From assembly GCA_963831705.1 (NCBI GenBank), contig CAWHRE010000005.1:62001-126000 (forward strand): a DNA stretch of 64,000 nt, written 5' to 3'. Below are positions 51,625-58,942 of the stretch, one piece after another. The position numbers and the translations under genes are program-made. The stretch is from DASQPR01 sp963831705 (GTDB lineage Bacteria > Actinomycetota > Actinomycetes > Mycobacteriales > Micromonosporaceae). Positions within the stretch are counted from its first letter, which is position 1; each line of letters opens with the position of its first letter. A model generated the notes under the pieces. That model saw only the letters and a program-made list of their open reading frames with translations. It was not told where the DNA came from and did not search any database.

Positions 51625-53277
51625 GTGGACTCGATCCGGGCCGCACGCGGCACGACGATCACCGCACAGGGCTGGCCGCAAGAGGCCGCGATGCGGATGC
51701 TGCAGAACAACCTCGACCCCGACGTGGCGGAGCGCCCCGAGGACCTGGTCGTGTACGGCGGGACCGGCAAAGCCGCGCGCGACTGGCCGAGCTACCACGC
51801 GTTGATCCGGACGCTCACCACGCTGAAGGACGACGAGACGATGCTCGTGCAGTCCGGGCGGCCGGTTGGCGTGTTCCGGACGCACGAGTGGGCCCCGCGT
51901 GTCCTGCTCGCGAACTCAAACCTGGTGCCCGACTGGGCGACCTGGCCGGAATTCCGCCGACTGGAGAAGCTCGGCCTCACCATGTACGGGCAGATGACCG
52001 CCGGTTCGTGGATCTACATCGGTACGCAGGGGATTCTGCAGGGCACATACGAGACGTTCGCCGCGATCGCCGCCAAGCGCTTCAACAACACGCTGGCCGG
52101 CACGTTGACGCTGACCGCCGGATGCGGCGGCATGGGTGGCGCGCAGCCGCTCGCCGTCACGATGAACGACGGCGTCTGCCTGATCATCGACATCGACGCG
52201 ACGCGGTTGGCGAGGCGGGTCGAGACTCGCTACCTCGACATGGTCGCCGACTCACTCGATCACGCCATCGAGTTGGCACTGGCCGCGAAGCGAGACCGCA
52301 AGCCGCTGTCGATCGGCGTGGTCGGCAACGCGGCGACACTCGTACCGGAGATCTTGCGTCGCGGCGTACCGGTCGACATCGTCACTGACCAGACGAGTGC
52401 CCACGATCCGCTCGCGTACATTCCCGAGGGCATCGATCCGGCGGACGCGCCCGACTACGCGGCGAAGAAGCCGGAGGAGTTCACCGATCGCGCGCGCGTC
52501 TCGATGGCGAAGCACGTCGAGGCGATGGTCGGCTTCATGGATGCGGGCGCGGAAGTCTTCGACTACGGCAACTCGATCCGTGGCGAGGCCGCGGCCGGCG
52601 GGTACAACCGGGCGTTCGCATTCCCCGGCTTCGTACCGGCGTACATCCGGCCGTTGTTCTGCGAGGGCAAAGGCCCGTTCCGGTGGGCGGCGCTCTCCGG
52701 CGACCCGGCCGACATTCATAAGACCGACAAAGCGATCCTCGACCTGTTCCCGGAGAACGAATCGCTGCATCGCTGGATCAAGATGGCCGGCGAACGGGTC
52801 GCGTTCCAGGGCCTGCCCGCCCGGATCTGCTGGCTCGGGTACGGCGAGCGGGACAAGGCCGGCGTCCGCTTCAACGACATGGTCGCGTCCGGCGAGGTCT
52901 CCGCGCCGCTCGTGATCGGCCGGGATCACCTCGACGCGGGCTCGGTCGCGTCGCCGTACCGGGAGACGGAGTCGATGGCGGACGGATCGGACGCCATCGC
53001 CGACTGGCCGCTACTGAACGCTCTGGTCAACACCGCATCCGGCGCGTCCTGGGTGTCGATCCACCATGGTGGTGGCGTCGGCATCGGCCGGTCGATCCAC
53101 GCCGGGCAGGTCTGCGTCGCGGACGGTACCGCGCTCGCGGGTCAGAAGATCGAGCGCGTGCTGACGAACGATCCGGGCATGGGCGTCATCCGGCACGTGG
53201 ACGCGGGTTACGACATCGCCGACGACGTGGCGACCGAGAAGGGCGTCCGGGTGCCGATGCGAGAGTCCGCGTCATGA
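51625..53277 (+). CDS. hutU: Urocanate hydratase
   Basis: 550 residues, the usual length. It adds water to urocanate using tightly bound NAD+ as electrophile, giving imidazolone propionate. Family motifs are ITAQGWPQEAAMRMLQNNLD, LVVYGGTGKAARDW, TAGCGGMGGAQPLAVTMN, DYGNSIRGEAAAGGY and WVSIHHGGGVGIG. GTG 51625 has AGGGAG six bases upstream; the GTG two codons earlier overlaps that site. Its stop overlaps the next start (ATGA), so translation is coupled. Confidence 0.96.
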   Translation: MDSIRAARGTTITAQGWPQEAAMRMLQNNLDPDVAERPEDLVVYGGTGKAARDWPSYHALIRTLTTLKDDETMLVQSGRPVGVFRTHEWAPRVLLANSNLVPDWATWPEFRRLEKLGLTMYGQMTAGSWIYIGTQGILQGTYETFAAIAAKRFNNTLAGTLTLTAGCGGMGGAQPLAVTMNDGVCLIIDIDATRLARRVETRYLDMVADSLDHAIELALAAKRDRKPLSIGVVGNAATLVPEILRRGVPVDIVTDQTSAHDPLAYIPEGIDPADAPDYAAKKPEEFTDRARVSMAKHVEAMVGFMDAGAEVFDYGNSIRGEAAAGGYNRAFAFPGFVPAYIRPLFCEGKGPFRWAALSGDPADIHKTDKAILDLFPENESLHRWIKMAGERVAFQGLPARICWLGYGERDKAGVRFNDMVASGEVSAPLVIGRDHLDAGSVASPYRETESMADGSDAIADWPLLNALVNTASGASWVSIHHGGGVGIGRSIHAGQVCVADGTALAGQKIERVLTNDPGMGVIRHVDAGYDIADDVATEKGVRVPMRESAS

Positions 53278-54485
53278 CCTTGACGGAGCGGTTCGCCGCG
53301 CTCTGGGCCTCGCTCTCGCCGATCGGGCGAGCCGACGGAGGTGGATACCTGCGGTATGCGTGGACCGCCGCCGACCTCGACTGCCGCGAATGGTTCACCG
53401 AGGAAGCGCTCGATCGCGACCTCGACATCGAGGAGGACGGCAACGGCAACATCTGGGCGACCTGGCTGCCGGCCGGCGTCGACCCGGCGACAAAAGCGAT
53501 CGTGACCGGAAGCCACCTCGATTCGGTACCGCACGGTGGCGCGTACGACGGGCCGCTGGGCATCGTCTCGGCACTGCTCGCGATCGACGAGATGCGCGAT
53601 CGCGGTGTCACGCCGATCAAACCGGTCAAGGTCGTCGTGTTCACCGAAGAGGAGGGTTCCCGCTTCGGGCTCGCCTGCCTCGGATCACGGCTGCTCACCG
53701 GCGGAATCGGCCGGACGAAGGCGCTGGCGTTGACCGATCGCGACGGCGTCACGCTGGCCGACGCGATGACCCAGGCCGGACTGGAACTCGACGGCGTGGG
53801 TGCCGATCCGGAACGCGTCGCCGGCATCGAAGCGTTCATCGAGCTACACGTCGAACAGGGTCGAGCCATGGATGGTCCGGTCGGCATCGCGAGCGCGATC
53901 TGGCCGCACGGTCGCTGGCGGCTCAACTTCGAGGGCGAGGGCAACCACGCCGGTACGACCCGAATGGAGGACCGGCACGATCCGATGCTGACGTTTGCGT
54001 ACGCGGTGCTGGCGGCGAACAAGGAGGCCCGGCAGGCCGGTGCCCACGCCACGATCGGCCGCGCCGCGGTCGCACCGAACGCGACGAACGCGATCGCCTC
54101 GTCGGTGACGGCGTGGCTGGACGTACGCGCCGCGGACGAAGCGACGCTCGGGAAGCTCGTCGAGACGATCGGCGCGAAGGTGGCCGAGCGAGCCGGCCGG
54201 GACGGCACTTCGTTGTCGGTGACCGCCGAATCGACGTCCGCCGAGACCACGTTCTCCGACGCGCTGATCTCCCGTCTGCAGGCAGTGTTACCGACCGCGC
54301 CGGTACTTCCGACCGGCGCCGGGCACGATGCCGGCGTGCTGGCCGGGCACGTACCGACCGCGATGCTGTTTGTCCGGAATCCGAGCGGCGTCTCGCACGC
54401 ACCGGCCGAGTACGCGACCGACGACGACTGTGCGGCCGGTGTCACCGCGCTCGCCGACGTACTGACGGAACTCGCATGCCGGTGA
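53274..54485 (+). CDS. M20 amidohydrolase of the allantoate/N-carbamoyl-amino-acid hydrolase family, in the hut operon
   Basis: 403 residues. The binuclear metal site is set by GSHLDSVPHGGAYDGPLGIV (His, Asp), TEEEGSRF (Glu pair) and EQGRAMDGPVG (Glu); the lid has the GNHAGTTRMEDR motif. The family includes allantoate amidohydrolase and beta-ureidopropionase. Because the operon has hutF (which makes N-formyl-glutamate) and no hutG-type deformylase in sight, this enzyme may do the last step, N-formyl-glutamate to glutamate. That is inference from position. It overlaps hutU by four bases, and hutF starts inside its 3' end. Confidence 0.9.
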   Translation: MTLTERFAALWASLSPIGRADGGGYLRYAWTAADLDCREWFTEEALDRDLDIEEDGNGNIWATWLPAGVDPATKAIVTGSHLDSVPHGGAYDGPLGIVSALLAIDEMRDRGVTPIKPVKVVVFTEEEGSRFGLACLGSRLLTGGIGRTKALALTDRDGVTLADAMTQAGLELDGVGADPERVAGIEAFIELHVEQGRAMDGPVGIASAIWPHGRWRLNFEGEGNHAGTTRMEDRHDPMLTFAYAVLAANKEARQAGAHATIGRAAVAPNATNAIASSVTAWLDVRAADEATLGKLVETIGAKVAERAGRDGTSLSVTAESTSAETTFSDALISRLQAVLPTAPVLPTGAGHDAGVLAGHVPTAMLFVRNPSGVSHAPAEYATDDDCAAGVTALADVLTELACR

Positions 54486-55849
54486 TCACGAGGTTCCACG
54501 CCGAGATGGCGGTCCTGCCGTCCCAGACACTCGCCGACACCGAAGAGACCGCCGTTCTCGCCCCTCGCGTGCTGAGCGACGTACTGATCGAGACGACCGA
54601 CGGGCGGTTCACCACGATCACGCCGGGCGTACCGAACGGCGTGGCCGCAGCGGACGGCGCGATCCGGCTGCCCGGGCTCACGATTCCCGGCCTGGCGAAC
54701 GCACACTCGCACGCGTTCCATCGAGCACTGCGAGGGCGTACGCACGCCGGTCTGGGCACGTTCTGGACCTGGCGGGACGCGATGTACACGCTGGCCGAGC
54801 GACTCAACCCGGATACCTATTACTACCTGGCCCGCGCCGTATACGCCGAGATGGCGCTGGCCGGCATCACCACGGTCGGCGAGTTCCACTACCTGCACCA
54901 CGGGCCGGACGGCACGCCGTACGACGACCCGAATGCGATGGGCCAGGCAATGATCTACGCCGCTCGCGACGTGGGCATCCGGATCACGTTGCTGGACACG
55001 CTCTACCTGACCGCGGCCGTGGACGGCTCCGCGTTGTCGCCGACGCAGCGCCGCTTCTCCGACGGCGATGCCGACAGGTGGGCGCATCGGGTCGCCACGC
55101 TGGTCGCCCAGCCGCATGCTCGGATCGGCGTGGCCGCTCATTCCGTACGGGCGGTGCCGCCATCCGCGCTCGCCACGGTCGTCACCGTCGCCGGAGGACG
55201 GCCACTGCATCTGCACCTGTCCGAGCAGCGCGCCGAAAACGCGGCCTGCCTGGCCGAACACGGCCGGACGCCGACCGAGCTGCTGTCCGACTACGGAGTT
55301 CTCGGGCCGACCACGACGGCCGTACACGCGACGCACCTGACCGATGATGATCGGGCCGCGCTCGGTGACTCGGACACGGCGGTGTGCTTCTGTCCGACTA
55401 CCGAACGCGATCTCGCGGACGGAATCGGACCGGCCCGCGCGCTGGTCGACGGCGGATCGCCGCTGTGTCTCGGCTCGGACAGCCACGCGATCATCGACCT
55501 GTTCGAAGAGGCGAGGGCGGTCGAGATGCACGAACGTCTGCGGACCGAGACGCGTGGCCACTTCAGCGCGGCCGACCTGATGGCCGCCGCCACCGTGAAC
55601 GGACATCGCGCGCTCGGCTGGCACGACGCAGGCGAGATCGCGGTCGGATGCCGAGCGGACATGGTCACGCTGCGAATGGACAGTCCGCGTACGGCAGGGA
55701 CCGATCCGTTCGCGGCACCGGTCTTCGCGGCGACGGCTTCCGACGTGACCCATGTCGTTGTGGACGGGAAGATCACGGTCAAGAACGGACAGCACACCTC
55801 AATCGATGTGGGCGCCGCGCTGGTTGAGGCGATCGGAAACGTGACGTGA
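54476..55849 (+). CDS. hutF: Formimidoylglutamate deiminase
   Basis: 457 residues of the amidohydrolase superfamily. The metal motif is LANAHSHAFHRALRGRTHAG, with later EFHYLHH, AAHSVRAV, HLHLSEQ and the metal Asp in LCLGSDSHAIIDLFEE. It turns N-formimidoyl-glutamate into N-formyl-glutamate and ammonia, the five-step branch of histidine breakdown. I take ATG 54476, which overlaps the previous gene by ten bases; GTG 54482 (GTGA overlap) is an alternative. Confidence 0.94.
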   Translation: MPVITRFHAEMAVLPSQTLADTEETAVLAPRVLSDVLIETTDGRFTTITPGVPNGVAAADGAIRLPGLTIPGLANAHSHAFHRALRGRTHAGLGTFWTWRDAMYTLAERLNPDTYYYLARAVYAEMALAGITTVGEFHYLHHGPDGTPYDDPNAMGQAMIYAARDVGIRITLLDTLYLTAAVDGSALSPTQRRFSDGDADRWAHRVATLVAQPHARIGVAAHSVRAVPPSALATVVTVAGGRPLHLHLSEQRAENAACLAEHGRTPTELLSDYGVLGPTTTAVHATHLTDDDRAALGDSDTAVCFCPTTERDLADGIGPARALVDGGSPLCLGSDSHAIIDLFEEARAVEMHERLRTETRGHFSAADLMAAATVNGHRALGWHDAGEIAVGCRADMVTLRMDSPRTAGTDPFAAPVFAATASDVTHVVVDGKITVKNGQHTSIDVGAALVEAIGNVT

Positions 55850-56153
55850 TTGCGAATCTTGGCGGGTCAGGGCTGCCATTTCGTCATGATCACAGCACTC
55901 AGGCGCCACCCACGCCAAGATTCGCGATCATCGGCAACCGCGCGCCAAGATCCGCGATCATTGCTCGCCGCGCGCCACTCACTCCAAGATCCGCGATCAT
56001 TGCTCGCCGCGCGCCACTCACGCCAAGATCCGCGATCATCGCTCACCGCGCGCCACTCACTCCAAGATCCGCGATCATCGCTTGCCGCAGCGAGCGGCCA
56101 CCCACGCCAAGATCTGCGATCGTTGGTCGGCGGCCGCAGGGTTGGACGCACGC
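55850..56153 (+). repeat. Tandem array of 39-base units between hutF and hutI
   Basis: CCAAGAT cores start at 55915, 55945, 55984, 56023, 56062 and 56107, so the central units repeat every 39 bases; the core is ccaagatccgcgatcat followed by a GC-rich GCTCGCCGCGCGCCACTCA. An inverted copy (gcgaatcttggcg, 55852-55864) opens the array. Since 39 is a multiple of three, frames run through it without stops: one reads 13-residue repeats (PRSAIIARRAPLT) from GTG 55846 to TGA 56155, overlapping hutF and hutI by four bases at each end. I annotate it as a repeat; coding is possible. Confidence 0.85.
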
Positions 56154-57320
56154 ATGAGCACCGTCATCACGAACATCGGTGAGCTGGTCACGAATGATCC
56201 TGCGCTCGGGGACGGCTCGCCGCTCGGCATCCTTGGGGATGCTGCGCTGGTCGTTGACCGTGGTCGGATTGCGTGGGTCGGTGCCGCCGCCGACGCACCG
56301 GACGCGGACGAGCGGATCGACGCCGAAGGCCGAGCCGCGATACCGGGATTCGTGGACAGCCACGCTCACCTGGTCTTCGCCGGGGATCGGGCGGGCGAGT
56401 TCGCGGCGCGGATGGGCGGAGCGCCGTACACCGGGGGCGGAATCCGAACGACCGTCGCGGCGACGCGCGGCGCGAGCGACGAGGAACTCCGCCGGAACGT
56501 CGAGCGCTTGCACCGGGAAGCGCTGCGCCAGGGAACCACCACGATCGAGATCAAAAGTGGGTACGGGCTGACCGTCGCCGACGAAGCCCGCTCGCTACGG
56601 ATCGCATCCGAGTTCACCACCGAGACGACGTTTCTGGGTGCGCATACCGTGCCCGAGGGGGTGGATGCCGACGCGTACACGGAGTTGGTGTGTGGCGAGA
56701 TGCTCGACGCGGCCCGCCCGTACGCGAAGTGGGTTGATGTGTTCTGCGAGCGCGGCGCGTTCGACGAGGACCAGTCGCGCGCGGTGCTCACCGCCGGAAT
56801 TGCCGCCGGCCTACGGCCACGTATCCACGCGAACCAACTGAACGCCGGAGGTGGCGTGCAACTCGCGGTCGATCTCGGATGCGCGAGCGCCGACCACTGT
56901 ACGCACCTGTCCGATCAGGACATCGATGCGCTGGCCGGCTCGCAGACCGTGGCGACGTTGTTGCCGGGAGCCGAGTTCTCGACCCGTTCGCGGTACCCGG
57001 ATGCACGGGCACTACTTTCCGCCGGTGCCACGGTTGCGCTCGCGACCGACTGCAACCCCGGCTCGTCGTACACCTCATCAATGCCGTTCTGTCTTGCGCT
57101 CGCGGTGCGCGAGATGCGGATGACGCCGGCCGAGGCGCTGTGGTCGGCGACCGCTGGTGGCGCGCGGGCGCTGCGGCGCGCGGGCGTCGGCCACCTGGGC
57201 GTCGGCGCGCGCGCTCATATCGCGTTGCTCGACGCACCCTCCTACCTGCACCTCGCGTACCGGCCGGGCGTGCCGCTCATCGCATCGGTTATCCAGCAAC
57301 AGATTGAGGAAACATCATGA
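56154..57320 (+). CDS. hutI: Imidazolonepropionase
   Basis: 388 residues, amidohydrolase superfamily with one metal. It opens the ring of imidazolone propionate to N-formimidoyl-glutamate. Visible are PGFVDSHAHLVFAGDRAGEF (metal His pair), RMGGAPYTGGGI, IEIKSGYGL (substrate site), FLGAHTVPEG, RPRIHANQLN and the metal Asp in ALATDCNPGSSYT. ATG 56154 begins MSTVITNIGELV; the longer open frame upstream runs into the repeat array. It ends in an ATGA overlap with hutH. Confidence 0.96.
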   Translation: MSTVITNIGELVTNDPALGDGSPLGILGDAALVVDRGRIAWVGAAADAPDADERIDAEGRAAIPGFVDSHAHLVFAGDRAGEFAARMGGAPYTGGGIRTTVAATRGASDEELRRNVERLHREALRQGTTTIEIKSGYGLTVADEARSLRIASEFTTETTFLGAHTVPEGVDADAYTELVCGEMLDAARPYAKWVDVFCERGAFDEDQSRAVLTAGIAAGLRPRIHANQLNAGGGVQLAVDLGCASADHCTHLSDQDIDALAGSQTVATLLPGAEFSTRSRYPDARALLSAGATVALATDCNPGSSYTSSMPFCLALAVREMRMTPAEALWSATAGGARALRRAGVGHLGVGARAHIALLDAPSYLHLAYRPGVPLIASVIQQQIEETS

Positions 57321-58852
57321 CCGTCACCGTTACCCGTACCGGCGTCACCGCCTCCGACGTGATCGCGGTAGCACGCGGCACCGAACGCGTCGTGATCTCG
57401 CCGGATGCGATCGCCGCGATGGCGACGAGCCGCGAGATCGTCGACGACATCGAGCGCCAGGGACGGCCGGTATACGGCGTGACCACCGGTTTCGGTGCGC
57501 TCGCCAACACGTTTATCCCCCCGGAGCGCCGCGCCGAACTGCAGCACGCGCTGATCCGATCGCATGCGGCGGGAATCGGCGCACCGATGCCGCGCGAGGT
57601 GGTCCGCGCGATGATGCTGCTCCGCGTACGTTCACTCGCGCTCGGCCACTCCGGCGTCCGGCCACTCGTCGCGCAGTCGCTGGTCGACCTGCTCAACCAC
57701 GACATCACGCCGTGGACGCCGGAGCACGGCTCGCTCGGCGCGTCCGGTGACCTGGCGCCGCTCGCGCACTGCGCGTTGGTGCTGCTCGGCGAGGGTTGGG
57801 TGCTCGCGAAGGACGGCGGCCGGATCGCGGCTGCCGACGCGTTGACGCATGCCGGTCTGACGCCGATCGACCTGTCGTCGAAAGAGGGCCTGGCGCTGAT
57901 CAACGGCACCGACGGCATGCTCGGCATGCTGATCCTCGCGATCGCGGACGCGGCACATTTGTTCGCGATGGCCGACGTCACGGCCGCGCTGTCAATCGAG
58001 GCGATGCTGGGTTCGGACCGGCCGTTCGCACCCGAGATCCACGCGATCCGGCCGCACCCCGGCCAGGCCGTTTCCGCCGCGAACATCCACCGGCTCCTGC
58101 AGAACTCCGGCGTGATGGACAGCCATCGGGACGACTACGAGCACGCGGTACAGGACGCGTACTCGATCCGGTGCGCGCCGCAGGTCGCGGGCGCGGCTCG
58201 GGACACGCTCGCGTTCGTACGTCAGACCGCCGGACGTGAACTCATCTCCATTGTGGACAACCCGGTTGTACTGCCGGATGGCCGCGTCGTATCGACCGGC
58301 AACTTCCACGGCGCTCCGCTCGGCTTCGCGGCCGACTTCCTGGCGATCGCGGCGGCGGAGGTCGGGTCGATCTCGGAGCGACGGGTCGACCGGCTGCTTG
58401 ACGTGGCCCGCTCGCGGGATCTGCCGGCGTTCCTCACGCCCGATCCCGGTGTGAACTCCGGTCTGATGATCGCGCAGTACACGGCCGCTGGGATCGTGGC
58501 CGAGAACCGGCGCCTGGCGTCGCCCGCGAGCGTGGACTCCGTACCGACGAGTGGCATGCAGGAAGACCACGTCTCGATGGGGTGGGCGGCGGCTCGGAAG
58601 CTGCGTACGGTGCTGGACAACCTGACCAGCCTGCTCGCGGTCGAGTTGCTCGCCGGCGTACGAGGCCTGCAGCTCCGTCAGCCGCTCGTACCGTCGCCGG
58701 CCGGGCGGGCGGCAGTGGCCGCGGTGACCGCGTTCGCTGGACAACCGGGACCGGACATCTTCCTGGCGCCGGTACTGGAGCACGCGCGGGCCACGGTGGC
58801 GGGCCCCTCGCTGCGGGCGGAAATCGAGAACGCGATCGGCGTGCTCTCGTAG
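57317..58852 (+). CDS. hutH: Histidine ammonia-lyase
   Basis: 511 residues, the first enzyme of histidine breakdown, making urocanate and ammonia. The self-formed MIO electrophile comes from Ala142-Ser143-Gly144 in LGASGDLAPLAH. Other marks are YGVTTGFGALANT, LINGTDGMLGM, DAYSIRCAPQVAGA and the QEDHVSMGWAAA motif. Its ATG overlaps the hutI stop (ATGA), so hutI and hutH are coupled. The operon order regulator-hutU-M20-hutF-hutI-hutH has this gene last, although its reaction comes first. Confidence 0.97.
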   Translation: MTVTVTRTGVTASDVIAVARGTERVVISPDAIAAMATSREIVDDIERQGRPVYGVTTGFGALANTFIPPERRAELQHALIRSHAAGIGAPMPREVVRAMMLLRVRSLALGHSGVRPLVAQSLVDLLNHDITPWTPEHGSLGASGDLAPLAHCALVLLGEGWVLAKDGGRIAAADALTHAGLTPIDLSSKEGLALINGTDGMLGMLILAIADAAHLFAMADVTAALSIEAMLGSDRPFAPEIHAIRPHPGQAVSAANIHRLLQNSGVMDSHRDDYEHAVQDAYSIRCAPQVAGAARDTLAFVRQTAGRELISIVDNPVVLPDGRVVSTGNFHGAPLGFAADFLAIAAAEVGSISERRVDRLLDVARSRDLPAFLTPDPGVNSGLMIAQYTAAGIVAENRRLASPASVDSVPTSGMQEDHVSMGWAAARKLRTVLDNLTSLLAVELLAGVRGLQLRQPLVPSPAGRAAVAAVTAFAGQPGPDIFLAPVLEHARATVAGPSLRAEIENAIGVLS

Positions 58853-58883
58853 CGTCCCGCGGGTGGTGATCGCGAGATGCGGC

Positions 58884-58915
58884 GTGCGGCGCCCGCGAAG
58901 TCGCGGACGCCGCAC
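58884..58915. terminator. Hairpin between hutH and the glycanase gene
   Basis: GTGCGGCG (58884-58891) pairs with CGCCGCAC (58908-58915), and inside these CGCGA pairs with TCGCG around a two-base loop after a 2x2 internal loop. It is 30 bases past the hutH stop and just before the stop of the convergent gene, so it can serve both. Confidence 0.82.
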
Positions 58916-58942
58916 GGCGTTATCTCGGTGGTGCTGGGTGGA

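Noticed and set aside
53360..54475. Long N-terminal extension of hutF
   Set aside because: It is the wrong frame of the M20 gene; hutF homology starts at about 54476.
55915..56120. CRISPR array
   Set aside because: Units repeat every 39 bases with the whole unit alike; there are no distinct spacers and no cas gene in the window.
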